Assembly: GCA_001302245.1 (NCBI GenBank)
Contig: LGYU01000013.1
Location: 248,001 to 312,000, forward strand
Length of the DNA: 64,000 nucleotides
Source: Chitinophagaceae bacterium PMP191F
Lineage (GTDB): Bacteria; Bacteroidota; Bacteroidia; Chitinophagales; Chitinophagaceae
Direction of reading: 5' to 3'
Every line of letters starts with the position of its first letter. The first letter of the stretch is position 1. Both the position numbers and the translations under genes were made by a program. The notes under the pieces are model-generated. The model ran no database searches. It worked only from the letters and a program-made list of their open reading frames with translations, and was not told the DNA's origin. Below are positions 33,947 to 42,644 of the stretch, in pieces.

Positions 33947-35182
33947 ATGAAACACAAAATGCTACCTGCTCTTGCAGTTTTTTGTGCCGCACTGCCCGTT
34001 ATGGCACAACATTCTTCCACTGCGTATATCATTACCGGCAACACAAAAGGTTCTTTTAACTGGGCCAATGTAAAATTGGTTGACCTGGGTACGGGCGAAG
34101 TGTTGCAATCTGTATACAATACTACAGACCCGGTTACCACTGTCTGCAATGCCCGCACAGGTAAAGCCATTACAATAGCCAGTGAAAAAGGCGTAGAGGA
34201 TGCTACCAGATTGCCTTTTGCCGGCTTATCTGCTGCCTGTGCCTATGATGCCACGCACAAGCGGTTATACTATACACCTCTTTACCTGAACGAACTTCGC
34301 TATATAGACCTTTCAAAAGAAACCCCTCAGATCTGTTATTTTGAAGGAGAAGCATTCAGCAGTAATGCTGACAGGAACAACGATGCCAATCATTTTACCC
34401 GTATGGTAATGGGCGGTGATGGCAATGGTTATGCATTGAGCAATGACGGTAATCATTTTGTACGGTTTACCACCGGGCGTAAAGCGGTCATTACCGACCT
34501 GGGAGCCTTGCAGGATGATGCTTTCAACGATACCTTTTCCATTCATAAACGCAGTACAGGATGGGGCGGCGATATGGTGGCCGATGTATATGGCAACCTG
34601 TATGTAATAACTGCTTTTCACAGTGTATTCAAAGTTGATCCTGCTAAACGCATAGCTACATTCATTACCAAAATAGAAGGATTACCGGAAAGTTTTACTA
34701 CCAATGGTGCTGTGATCAACGACGATGGGAAACTGGTAGTGGGCAGCGCCAATGTTACCGATGGTTATTATGAAATAGATATGTATACCTGGAAAATAAC
34801 CGGTTTGAAGGGTGGCAGCAACGTGTTCAATCCTTCTGATATGGCCAATGGTAACCTTGCTTTTCAGAAAGATACAAAAACAATACCTGTTGCAGGTGTT
34901 ATTGCTGCCGATGATAAGGATGGCAGGATCAGTCTGTATCCCAATCCTGTTTCCACGGGTGTTTTTCGTGTAAACCTGCCCGGTAAAATAACCGGTTTGC
35001 TAGCCATACAGGTAACGGATATTACTGGTAAACTACTACATCAGCAGATGGTAAATGCCACTGGTTATACACAAGTGGCAGAAGTACGGATGACACAGCG
35101 CCCTGTGCAGGGTGTGTATATGGTTAAAGTGTTAAATAATAGCAAAAAGGCTGTATTTACCGACAAGCTGGTGGTGGAATAA
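33947..35182 (+). CDS. Secreted protein with T9SS type A sorting domain
   Basis: 411 residues. A signal peptide (about 1-20, LPVMAQ) precedes a beta-rich central part containing NHL/beta-propeller-like repeats (VYGNLYVITAFHSVFKVDP; IYDDGKL-type). The C-terminal ~75 residues carry the Por/T9SS type A pattern: ISLYPNPVSTGVFRV, ITDITGK-like VTDITGKLLHQQ and VQGVYMVKVLNNSKKAVFTDKLVVE (residues about 335-411). It should be exported through the type IX system and attached to or released from the cell surface. The function of the propeller-like part is unknown. Followed by a perfect 11-bp terminator stem. Confidence 0.85.
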   Translation: MKHKMLPALAVFCAALPVMAQHSSTAYIITGNTKGSFNWANVKLVDLGTGEVLQSVYNTTDPVTTVCNARTGKAITIASEKGVEDATRLPFAGLSAACAYDATHKRLYYTPLYLNELRYIDLSKETPQICYFEGEAFSSNADRNNDANHFTRMVMGGDGNGYALSNDGNHFVRFTTGRKAVITDLGALQDDAFNDTFSIHKRSTGWGGDMVADVYGNLYVITAFHSVFKVDPAKRIATFITKIEGLPESFTTNGAVINDDGKLVVGSANVTDGYYEIDMYTWKITGLKGGSNVFNPSDMANGNLAFQKDTKTIPVAGVIAADDKDGRISLYPNPVSTGVFRVNLPGKITGLLAIQVTDITGKLLHQQMVNATGYTQVAEVRMTQRPVQGVYMVKVLNNSKKAVFTDKLVVE

Positions 35183-35228
35183 AACAATAAAAAAGATTTG
35201 GAAACCGCATAATGGAGATTGTAAATTG

Positions 35229-35270
35229 TATCGCGGATAGCCGGAGTCTGGTTATCCGCGATATTTTTTT
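35229..35270 (+). terminator. Terminator after the T9SS cargo gene
   Basis: TATCGCGGATA (35229-35239) is perfectly paired with TATCCGCGATA (35253-35263), followed by seven Ts. Confidence 0.88.
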
Positions 35271-35317
35271 AACCGGGTATAATAGTTGATGGCTATTCCG
35301 GTAAATCTTTTCAGGAT

Positions 35318-35881
35318 ATGCACGATATAGAACCTTTTTATAATTGGCGGCATTTATACATCAGTGAGCAGGATGAGCGCTCTCCCTTTTATGGCAGGGT
35401 GTACTCTGAGTTTGAGTTCTCGCAAACCATTTACAATTACTATATCCATCCCCAATGGGATGAATTTGGTTCCCGTACGCTATACCTGAAAGTGCTGCTG
35501 GCCGATTACGAAGAGAAATATGTTATTATTGAGCTGATCGGTGAATGGAATGATGCTATTGAAAATGATATCATGCAGTTGAAACGGGAAGTGGCAGACA
35601 GCTTCTTCCGGGATGGTATTACCAAGTATATACTCATAGCAGAGAACGTACTTAATTTTCATAGCGGTGATAAGGATTATTACCAGGAGTGGTTTGAAGA
35701 AGTGACCGATGAAGAAGGGTGGGTTGTGATACTGGATATGCCCGAACAGACCCAGCATGACTTCAAACGGGCCAAACTGAACCGCTACATAGAACTGATG
35801 CAGATAGACAACTGGCGTACCTATAAACCCTTCCATCTTTTTAAGAAAATTGATGAACAGTTGAGCAGGCGATTGAGCTAG
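35318..35881 (+). CDS. Conserved hypothetical cytoplasmic protein
   Basis: 187 residues, acidic and aromatic-rich, without signal peptide or membrane segment. The sequence (MHDIEPFYNWRHLYISEQDE; GSRTLYLKVLLADYEEKYVI; EEVTDEEGWVVILDM) has regular alpha/beta alternation. I do not recognise a named family. It stands alone between the T9SS gene terminator and the aromatic amino acid leader. The coding character and conserved-looking start make it a real gene. Confidence 0.65.
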   Translation: MHDIEPFYNWRHLYISEQDERSPFYGRVYSEFEFSQTIYNYYIHPQWDEFGSRTLYLKVLLADYEEKYVIIELIGEWNDAIENDIMQLKREVADSFFRDGITKYILIAENVLNFHSGDKDYYQEWFEEVTDEEGWVVILDMPEQTQHDFKRAKLNRYIELMQIDNWRTYKPFHLFKKIDEQLSRRLS

Positions 35882-35885
35882 GGGA

Positions 35886-36009
35886 GGGTGAGCGGAATTT
35901 GACAATATATTGGCTAATTGTTAAATGGTTCGATTGTTTGATGGTTGGGTTGCCTGTATTACCGCTCGTAGCTCACAGCCTTTTCAGACCTCAGACTTCT
36001 GCCTTCATA
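35886..36009. repeat. Dispersed intergenic repeat, copy 2
   Basis: Ordered similarity to 17983-18130: GGTGAGCGGAATTTGACAAT, ATGGTTCGATTGTTT, GTTGCC..GTATT, AGCTCACAG and CTTTTCAGAC, each block carrying zero to two substitutions relative to the other copy. No coding potential. Confidence 0.5.
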
Positions 36010-36267
36010 TATAACCAGCAACCTGTATTAGCATCGGACGTTTCACTTACCTAAAACTTTCAACCTGCACTTATAACCTCCTAACAACTGTTAGTAAAGT
36101 CTATCAGCCAGCAGGCTATAGGACAAAAAAGTATCCTTTTTAAATGCTTTGTTTACAGAAAATTAACGGTTGAAAAAAGGTATGCAGGGGTGCCTGTAAT
36201 GCAGGTCTGTAAAGGGTTTTGTATGATATGAACAGGTTTGGCTGTCGTAATTGATCCAAAAAAAAGT
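36010..36267. other. Intergenic stretch upstream of the aromatic leader
   Basis: No gene or recognisable element; it leads into the promoter at 36268. Confidence 0.35.
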
Positions 36268-36297
36268 TTTGATAATCCGTATTAGTTACTACTTTTG
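36268..36297 (+). promoter_or_regulatory. Promoter of the aromatic amino acid operon
   Basis: TTTG (36268-36271), 18-base spacer, TACTTTTG (36290-36297), an exact TAnnTTTG. The leader ATG is only five bases downstream of the -7 box, so the leader mRNA would have essentially no 5' UTR. Confidence 0.75.
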
Positions 36298-36302
36298 ATT
36301 TC

Positions 36303-36395
36303 ATGATTATCGCTAAGGCATACCGATTTACTTACTTTTATTTTTACTTCTACTTTAGTAAGAAGCCGGGCATGCTTTTGTTGATGTCGAAATAA
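36303..36395 (+). CDS. Phe/Tyr leader peptide (pheL-like) of the aromatic operon
   Basis: A 30-codon open frame with ATG directly after the promoter. Its centre reads YRFTYFYFYFYF, that is five Tyr and five Phe in twelve residues, with four uninterrupted Tyr-Phe pairs (codons 36333-36356). It continues SKKPGMLLLMSK and stops at TAA 36393. A rho-independent attenuator follows 23 bases later, right before the prephenate dehydratase gene. The composition matches the products of the controlled pathway, which is the hallmark of ribosome-mediated attenuation. It is too short to be called by ordinary gene finders. Confidence 0.88.
   Translation: MIIAKAYRFTYFYFYFYFSKKPGMLLLMSK
36365..36370 (+). promoter_or_regulatory. 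Candidate antiterminator segment
   Basis: GCCGGG lies nine bases past the last Phe codon and can pair with CCCGGC (36422-36427), the 5' arm of the attenuator. A ribosome stalled early in the Tyr-Phe run would leave it free. The geometry at the leader stop codon is less clear than in the his leader. Confidence 0.45.
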
Positions 36396-36418
36396 GCAAA
36401 CTAATCAATCAACATAAG

Positions 36419-36450
36419 AGTCCCGGCCGAAAAGCCGGGACTTTTTTTTT
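36419..36450 (+). terminator. Attenuator terminator of the aromatic operon
   Basis: AGTCCCGGC (36419-36427) pairs with GCCGGGACT (36434-36442) around CGAAAA. A run of nine Ts (36442-36450) ends six bases before the ATG at 36457. Confidence 0.9.
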
Positions 36451-36456
36451 ATCTGT

Positions 36457-37287
36457 ATGGCACAAAAAGTTTCGATACAAGGATACGAAGGCAGTTTTCA
36501 CCAGGTAGCGGCACAACAGTTTTTTGGTAAGGATGTAGAAGTGATACCCTGTGCTACTTTTCGTGAGGTAGTGAAAATAGCCGGTAACAAAAAGGAAAGC
36601 GATGGAGGCGTAATGGCCATTGAAAATTCCATAGCCGGCAGCATTTTACCCAATTACAACCTGTTGCAGAAAAGTAACCTGCGTATTGTTGGGGAACTGT
36701 ACCTGCAGATAAAACAGAACCTGCTGGTGAATCCCGGTGTACAACTGGAAGATATACGCGAAGTACATTCGCACCACATGGCTATTCAGCAATGCCTGGA
36801 ATATCTTGATAAATACGACTGGAAGCTGGTGGAAACTGAAGACACTGCATTGAGCGCTAAACATATTCACCAGCACCGCAGTAAACATATTGCTGCTATT
36901 GCCAGCAAACTGGCTGCTGATCTGTTTGAGCTGGATACGATTGCACCGAACATCCACACCATGAAAAACAATTACACCAGGTTCCTGGTAGTGCAGCGTG
37001 AAGATGCTGCTGAACCGGTGACCGGTGCCGATAAAGCATCTGTAAATTTTCATACAGATCATTCCCGTGGTAGTCTTGCCAAAGTGCTTACAAGAATTGC
37101 GGAAGGCGGTATCAACCTGAGCAAACTGCAAAGCTTCCCCATTCCCGGGAGCGATTGGAAATACAGCTTTCATGCAGATATGGAATTTGATTCTATTGAA
37201 CAATTCAATACAGTGATAGAAAGTATCCGCCCCGTAACTGCTGAGCTGAAAATATATGGGGTGTATAAAAAAGGGAAGACTGTTTGA
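36457..37287 (+). CDS. pheA: Prephenate dehydratase with ACT domain
   Basis: Converts prephenate to phenylpyruvate, the committed step of phenylalanine synthesis. 276 residues: a PDT domain (about 1-180) with YEGSFHQVAAQQFFG, GVMAIENSIAGSILPNY, EVHSHHMAIQQC and the catalytic NNYTRFLVV block, then an ACT domain (about 195-270) with HSRGSLAKVLTRIAEGGINL and LQSFPIPG (ESRP-like) for Phe feedback. No fused chorismate mutase; that activity is on the DAHP synthase in this cluster. First structural gene after the Phe/Tyr attenuator. Confidence 0.93.
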   Translation: MAQKVSIQGYEGSFHQVAAQQFFGKDVEVIPCATFREVVKIAGNKKESDGGVMAIENSIAGSILPNYNLLQKSNLRIVGELYLQIKQNLLVNPGVQLEDIREVHSHHMAIQQCLEYLDKYDWKLVETEDTALSAKHIHQHRSKHIAAIASKLAADLFELDTIAPNIHTMKNNYTRFLVVQREDAAEPVTGADKASVNFHTDHSRGSLAKVLTRIAEGGINLSKLQSFPIPGSDWKYSFHADMEFDSIEQFNTVIESIRPVTAELKIYGVYKKGKTV

Positions 37288-37416
37288 TTAGTGAATTTGA
37301 AAATGAGATAATTTGAAAATGAAAAGCTGCTGTATTTGCGTTCGGTGTTGAGCTATTCGCATTGAACGTGCAGCAATACTTACAACTTATAACGCTTAAC
37401 AATATACAACCCGCTC

Positions 37417-38592
37417 ATGGTTACGTCGAAACGACTGGAAGGCATAGGAGAATATTATTTCTCGCAAAAACTGAGAGAGATCGATACGCTGAATAAAGAA
37501 GGCAAACAGATCATCAATCTTGGTATCGGTAGTCCTGATCTGCCGCCACATCCTGAAGTGATCAAAACCTTGCAGGATGAAAGTGCCAAATTCAACGTGC
37601 ATGCTTATCAGAACTATAAAGGCTCTCCGGTATTGCGCAGTGCCATGAGTGATTGGTATAAGAAGTGGTATGCAGTAGAACTGAATGCTGATACGGAAAT
37701 CTTACCGCTTATTGGTAGTAAAGAAGGGATCATGCATATCTGTATGACCTACCTGGATGCAGGTGATAAAGTACTGGTGCCCAATCCCGGCTATCCTACA
37801 TATCGCAGTGCAGTTAAATTGGCCGGTGGTGAATGCGTGGATTATGAACTGACAGAAGCCAATAACTGGGAACCTGATTTTGATGCGCTGGATGCGGTAG
37901 CAGCAGAAGGTGGTATTAAGCTGATGTGGATCAACTATCCTTCCATGCCTACGGGACATTTGCCAACAACTTCTTTATTTGAAAAGATAGTAGCGTTTGG
38001 TAAAAGACACAATATCCTGATCTGTCACGATAACCCGTATTCATTTATTCTGAATGATAAGCCCGCGAGCCTGTTGTCAGTACCCGGTGCAAAGGATATT
38101 GCAGTGGAACTGAACTCGCTGAGTAAATCGCAGAATATGGCGGGCTGGCGTGTTGGTATGTTAAGCGGCGCTAAAGAACGCATTGACGAAATACTGCGTT
38201 TTAAAAGCAATATGGATAGTGGCATGTTCCTGCCGGTACAACTGGCTGCAGCCAAAGCACTGGCATTGCCGCAGAGCTGGTATGATGAAGTGAATGCTGT
38301 TTACAGGAAAAGAAGAGAGAAGGTATTTGAATTGCTGGATTTACTGGAATGTGTATACGATAAAAAGCAGGCAGGCATGTTTGTATGGGCAAAGATCCCG
38401 GCAACGTATACAGATGGTTTTGCGCTGAGCGATGAAGTGTTGTACAATGCCAATGTGTTTATAACCCCCGGCGGCATTTTTGGTAATGCCGGCGATGGTT
38501 ACATCCGCGTAAGTCTCTGCAGCCCAGAAGAAAAATTGCAGGAAAGTATTACAAGAATCAAAGCATTATTCCTGACCGTAAAAGATAAATAG
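37417..38592 (+). CDS. Class I aminotransferase, aromatic/LL-DAP-like
   Basis: A PLP fold-type I aminotransferase of 391 residues. Motifs are INLGIGSPDLPPHPEV, PNPGYPTYRSAV, NYPSMPTGH (the substrate/PLP Asn region) and SLSKSQNMAGWRVG with the Schiff-base Lys. Between prephenate dehydratase and prephenate dehydrogenase genes, and only four bases from the latter, its likely job is the last transamination to Phe and Tyr. The sequence also resembles LL-diaminopimelate or alanine-type aminotransferases, so broader specificity is possible. The 130-base gap upstream holds only degenerate repeat-like sequence. Confidence 0.85.
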   Translation: MVTSKRLEGIGEYYFSQKLREIDTLNKEGKQIINLGIGSPDLPPHPEVIKTLQDESAKFNVHAYQNYKGSPVLRSAMSDWYKKWYAVELNADTEILPLIGSKEGIMHICMTYLDAGDKVLVPNPGYPTYRSAVKLAGGECVDYELTEANNWEPDFDALDAVAAEGGIKLMWINYPSMPTGHLPTTSLFEKIVAFGKRHNILICHDNPYSFILNDKPASLLSVPGAKDIAVELNSLSKSQNMAGWRVGMLSGAKERIDEILRFKSNMDSGMFLPVQLAAAKALALPQSWYDEVNAVYRKRREKVFELLDLLECVYDKKQAGMFVWAKIPATYTDGFALSDEVLYNANVFITPGGIFGNAGDGYIRVSLCSPEEKLQESITRIKALFLTVKDK

Positions 38593-38596
38593 TTAC

Positions 38597-39445
38597 ATGT
38601 TTAATACTGTTACGATAGTTGGTGTGGGGCTGATCAGTGGTTCATTCAGCCTGGCATTAAAGGAAAAGGGACTGGCAAAAAAAGTGATCGGTGTAAGCCG
38701 TTCGGCTGCCAGTCAGCAAAAGGCACTGGAACTGGGTTTAATAGATGAGGCCCTGCCGCTGGCAGAAGCGGTACAGCAAAGTGATCTCATTTATGTGGCC
38801 ATTCCTGTTGATGCTACCATCCCGGTAATGAAACAGGTAATGGACCTTGTAACCGACAAACAGATTGTAGCCGATGCGGGTTCAACCAAATATGCATTGT
38901 GTGCAGCACTGGCAGATCATCCGATGCGTTCGCGGTTTATTGCCACACACCCGATGTGGGGTACAGAGTACAGCGGTCCGGAAGCAGCCGTGCGGGATGC
39001 GTTTGCAGGACGTGCCTGTGTGATCTGTGAAAAAGAAAAGACCGATGAGGATGTAGTGAATAAAATTGAACAGGTATACAAACAGTTAGGCATGCATATC
39101 ATTTACATGGATGCCAGCAGCCATGATGTACATGCGGCCTATGTGAGTCATATTTCGCACATCACTTCCTTTGCACTGGCCAATACGGTACTGGAAAAAG
39201 AAAAAGAGGAAGATGCCATTTTTGAACTGGCCGGTGGTGGTTTTGAAAGTACGGTGCGGTTGGCCAAAAGTAACCCGGCTATGTGGGTTCCGATCTTTAT
39301 GCAGAACCGTGAAAATGTGCTGGATGTACTGAACGAGCACATCAGTCAGTTGCGCAAGTTCAAAGCATGTCTTGAAAAAGAGAACTATGAATACCTGCTG
39401 GAGCTGATTGAAAATGCGAATAAGATCAGGCGGATCATTAAATAG
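38597..39445 (+). CDS. tyrA: Prephenate dehydrogenase
   Basis: NAD-dependent oxidative decarboxylation of prephenate to 4-hydroxyphenylpyruvate, in tyrosine synthesis. 282 residues with an N-terminal Rossmann motif TIVGVGLISGSFSLAL (a GxGxxxGS-type variant), VADAGSTKYAL, RFIATHPMWGTEYSGPEAA (conserved His-Pro-Met in the active site) and SHDVHAAYVSHISHI. No ACT domain is visible. It starts four bases after the aminotransferase stop, so the two are co-translated. It is the last gene before the helicase promoter. Confidence 0.93.
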   Translation: MFNTVTIVGVGLISGSFSLALKEKGLAKKVIGVSRSAASQQKALELGLIDEALPLAEAVQQSDLIYVAIPVDATIPVMKQVMDLVTDKQIVADAGSTKYALCAALADHPMRSRFIATHPMWGTEYSGPEAAVRDAFAGRACVICEKEKTDEDVVNKIEQVYKQLGMHIIYMDASSHDVHAAYVSHISHITSFALANTVLEKEKEEDAIFELAGGGFESTVRLAKSNPAMWVPIFMQNRENVLDVLNEHISQLRKFKACLEKENYEYLLELIENANKIRRIIK

Positions 39446-39681
39446 TTATCAGTTTAGGTTTTAAGTTATAAGTATCTGAATACGTGGTTGTGGGAGGTAT
39501 TTCGGGAGGTAAAGAGAGGGGGATTTTGTGAGCAAAAAACGGGGTAAAGGAACCTGTAACCTATCACTTAAAACTTACAACTGTAGAAATATTAAAAATA
39601 ATTATCCTAAGTTCTTTACATACAGGCAATTACTATATGTGCCGTTTGGCGGATTGATTAGGCGGAGGGCAGTATTATCAG

Positions 39682-39689
39682 TACCTTTG
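39682..39689 (+). promoter_or_regulatory. -7 element of the DEAD-box helicase gene
   Basis: TACCTTTG matches TAnnTTTG, 18 bases before ATG 39708. It lies inside any longer open frame, supporting the 39708 start. Confidence 0.5.
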
Positions 39690-39707
39690 CGCCAAATTTT
39701 TCCGAAT

Positions 39708-41390
39708 ATGACAACATTTGACGCGTTGGGTTTGGACGAGAGGTTGGTACAGGCTACTGATGCTTTAGGATTTAAGAACCCGACACCTATACAGGAAAAA
39801 GCGATTCCTGTTTTATTAAGCGGCACAAAAGACCTGGTAGGGCTTGCCCAGACAGGCACCGGTAAAACCGCAGCTTTTGGTTTACCCTTGTTGCAGGTGA
39901 TAGATGCGGCACAAAAACATCCGCAGGCATTGGTGGTATGTCCCACACGAGAGTTATGCGTGCAAATTGTGAATGAACTGGAGCTGTTTAAAAAATTCAT
40001 GCCGGGTGTGTATGTGGCTGCTGTTTACGGCGGTACGTCCATCGGGCAGCAGATCCGCGACCTGCGCAGAGGTGTGCAGATTGTGGTGGCAACACCGGGT
40101 CGTCTGATTGACCTGATCGAGCGTAAGGCGATCAACCTGGAACAGATCGGGTACGTGGTACTTGATGAAGCAGATGAAATGCTGAACATGGGTTTCCAGG
40201 AAGATATCGAGTTTATTCTGCAGAATACGCCTAACCGTGAAAGCACCTGGTTATTCAGTGCAACCATGCCACCGGAAATACGCCGCGTGAGCAAACGTTA
40301 CATGAAAGAGCCGCTGGAGATCACTGTAGGACAAGTGAATTCTGCAAACAAGAACATTGACCACCAGTATTTCGTTACCAGTGCGCAACACCGTTATGCT
40401 GCTTTGAAAAGGTTGATTGATTTTAACCCGGGCATTTATGGTATCATCTTTACCCGTACCAAAGCAGATGCACAGGAGATTGCCGAAAAACTGACACGCG
40501 AAGGTTATGATATTGATGCGTTGCACGGCGATCTGACACAGGTACAGCGCGATAAGGTAATGGGTGAGTTCCGTGAAAAAACATTACAGCTCTTAATAGC
40601 AACGGATGTGGCAGCACGTGGAATTGATGTACAGGGTATTACCCATGTTATCAATTACGAACTGCCCGATGATGTGGAAGTGTACACGCACCGCAGTGGT
40701 CGTACAGGACGTGCAGGAAATACCGGCGTTTGTATGTCAATTGTACACATGCGTGAACTGGGCCGCCTGAAACAGATACAGAATATTGTAAAGGCTCCCT
40801 TCCACAAGCTGGAAATACCTTCCGGTAAAGATGTATGCCGCAAACAATTCTATCACTTTATGGATAGACTGTTGCAGCAGGATATCAGCCATGGCGATTA
40901 TGAAACTTATGTACCCATGCTGGAAGAGAAGTTTGCAGACATCAGCAAGGAAGATATCCTGAAACGTGTAGCTGCATCAGAGTTTAACCGCTTCCTGAAG
41001 TATTATGAAAATGCGGAAGATTTGAATGCACGTGATCAGCGCCGCGAAAGAGGCGAAAGACCACAGGTGGAAAGAGGAGCTTACGGCGACAGAGGTCAAC
41101 GCAGAGATGGCAGGGATACAAAAGGCCGGAATTTTGGTGGCGGTGGAGATTATGCGCGCCTGTTTGTAAATCTTGGTACTAAAGATGGATTTTATAAAGC
41201 CAGCTTTTTACAATTCATTCTCGATATGAGCGATCTGCGTAAAGAAGTGTTGGGCAGGATCGATATGAAAGAAATGAACAGTTGGATTGAAATAGATAAA
41301 AGTGCAGCCCGGCAGATGATTGCGGCCATTGATGGTAAAAACTACAAAGGCCGTCGCATCAGGATGAATGATGCCGATAGCAGAAGGTAG
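39708..41390 (+). CDS. DEAD-box RNA helicase (DbpA/DeaD type)
   Basis: An ATP-dependent RNA helicase of 560 residues. It shows the Q motif (NPTPIQEKAIP), motif I AQTGTGKT, motif II VLDEADEML, motif III SAT, and motif VI HRSGRTGRAG. A Gly/Arg-rich linker (RRERGERPQVERGAYGDRG) precedes a C-terminal DbpA-type RNA-binding domain (LFVNLGTKDGFYKASFLQFI; YKGRRIRMN). Likely roles are ribosome assembly or cold-shock RNA remodelling. It interrupts the aromatic cluster and has its own promoter, so it may be transcribed both independently and by readthrough. Confidence 0.92.
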   Translation: MTTFDALGLDERLVQATDALGFKNPTPIQEKAIPVLLSGTKDLVGLAQTGTGKTAAFGLPLLQVIDAAQKHPQALVVCPTRELCVQIVNELELFKKFMPGVYVAAVYGGTSIGQQIRDLRRGVQIVVATPGRLIDLIERKAINLEQIGYVVLDEADEMLNMGFQEDIEFILQNTPNRESTWLFSATMPPEIRRVSKRYMKEPLEITVGQVNSANKNIDHQYFVTSAQHRYAALKRLIDFNPGIYGIIFTRTKADAQEIAEKLTREGYDIDALHGDLTQVQRDKVMGEFREKTLQLLIATDVAARGIDVQGITHVINYELPDDVEVYTHRSGRTGRAGNTGVCMSIVHMRELGRLKQIQNIVKAPFHKLEIPSGKDVCRKQFYHFMDRLLQQDISHGDYETYVPMLEEKFADISKEDILKRVAASEFNRFLKYYENAEDLNARDQRRERGERPQVERGAYGDRGQRRDGRDTKGRNFGGGGDYARLFVNLGTKDGFYKASFLQFILDMSDLRKEVLGRIDMKEMNSWIEIDKSAARQMIAAIDGKNYKGRRIRMNDADSRR

Positions 41391-41487
41391 ATAACAGGTT
41401 GACAGGTTGACAAGTTGAAATTGGTCACCTCAGTCTGTTTCTCCTTGTCAACTGAATAAACTTGTTAACTCATCAACCAAAAAATAT

Positions 41488-42576
41488 ATGCAAGCAACGC
41501 AAACATCCATGAAGGAAACTGTGCAACAGGTTTGGAATAAACGACCTATCATTATCAGCGGGCCATGTAGTGCTGAAACAGAAGAGCAGGTGCTGGAAAC
41601 AGCTATTCGCCTGGCAAAGACCGGTAAAGTAGATATGTTACGTGCCGGTATCTGGAAACCCCGCACAAGGCCCGGCAGTTTTGAAGGTATCGGAGCTAAA
41701 GGTTTGCCCTGGCTGCAGGCTGCCAAAAAAGCAACCGGTTTACCGGTTGCCGTGGAAGTAGCCACCGGCAAACAGGTAGAAGATGCACTGACTTTTGAAG
41801 TAGATGTATTGTGGATTGGTGCGCGTACCACTGTAAACCCCTTCAGTGTACAGGAAGTAGCAGACGCATTACGCGGTGCAAATGTACCTGTACTGATCAA
41901 AAACCCCATCAACCCCGACCTGGAGTTGTGGACAGGTGCAGTAGAGCGTGTAGCTAAAGCCGGCATCAACCAGATCGGTCTGATACACCGTGGTTTTAGC
42001 TCATACGGCAATACTGAATTCAGAAATGCACCCATGTGGCACCTTGCCATTGAAATGAAACGCCGTAATCCTGAATTGCCCATTATCAATGATCCTTCAC
42101 ATATTTGTGGTCGTCGTGATATATTGATGGACGTGGCCCAGAAAGCTATTGATCTCGATTTCGACGGACTGATGATAGAAAGTCATATTGATCCTGATAA
42201 AGCGTGGAGCGATGCCAAACAACAGGTAACGCCTGAACGCCTGGGTGAAATGATTGGGGAAATAGTATGGCGTAAAGAAGACGTGAACTCTGAAGAGTAT
42301 CATGCAGCGCTGGAAAAACTGCGTCAGCAGATCAACCATCTGGATGATGAACTGATGCAGATCCTTGGTCAGCGTATGAAAGTAGCCGAGAAGATCGGTG
42401 AATACAAGAAAAACAATAACATTACCATCCTGCAGACCAACCGCTGGAACGAGATTTTAGAAAGAGCTGCCCTTAAAGGAGAAAAACTGGGATTGAGCAA
42501 AGAGTTCATTACCCGTTATTTCGATGCAGTGCACATGGAAAGTATCAACCACCAGAACAAAATCATGAACTCATAA
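41488..42576 (+). CDS. Bifunctional DAHP synthase / chorismate mutase
   Basis: The first step of the shikimate pathway fused to the branch-point mutase, 362 residues. N-terminal DAHP synthase (class I beta, KDO8P-synthase-like) shows PIIISGPCSAETEEQV, RAGIWKPRTRPGSFEG, LWIGARTTVNPF, LIHRGFSS and INDPSHICGRRDI with metal-binding residues. The C-terminal ~95 residues (from about 268) are an AroQ-type helical chorismate mutase: LRQQINHLDDELMQILGQRM and VAEKIGEYKK. This fusion order is characteristic of Bacteroidota. Allosteric control through the mutase domain is likely. The upstream gap has direct repeats of a GGTTGACA-like unit. Confidence 0.95.
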   Translation: MQATQTSMKETVQQVWNKRPIIISGPCSAETEEQVLETAIRLAKTGKVDMLRAGIWKPRTRPGSFEGIGAKGLPWLQAAKKATGLPVAVEVATGKQVEDALTFEVDVLWIGARTTVNPFSVQEVADALRGANVPVLIKNPINPDLELWTGAVERVAKAGINQIGLIHRGFSSYGNTEFRNAPMWHLAIEMKRRNPELPIINDPSHICGRRDILMDVAQKAIDLDFDGLMIESHIDPDKAWSDAKQQVTPERLGEMIGEIVWRKEDVNSEEYHAALEKLRQQINHLDDELMQILGQRMKVAEKIGEYKKNNNITILQTNRWNEILERAALKGEKLGLSKEFITRYFDAVHMESINHQNKIMNS

Positions 42577-42587
42577 AAAGCAGCAGC

Positions 42588-42616
42588 TACCGGTTATGGC
42601 ATTGCCATGACCGGTA
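42588..42616. repeat. REP-like palindrome beside the Y1 transposase gene
   Basis: TACCGGT-T-ATGGC (42588-42600), loop ATT, GCCAT-G-ACCGGTA (42604-42616): a 12-bp stem with one T/G mismatch, and no T-run. Its position 29 bases before a REP-associated-transposase-like gene suggests a recognition hairpin. Confidence 0.55.
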
Positions 42617-42644
42617 TGACTGTTCACTACAGGCATTTTACCCC

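Noticed and set aside
35928-35945. tRNA-like GGTTCGATTG word
   Set aside because: It belongs to the dispersed repeat; no acceptor stem or cloverleaf around it.
39528-39707. N-terminal extension of the DEAD-box helicase
   Set aside because: The extension is Lys/Arg-rich junk, contains the -7 promoter element, and the conserved protein begins at 39708.
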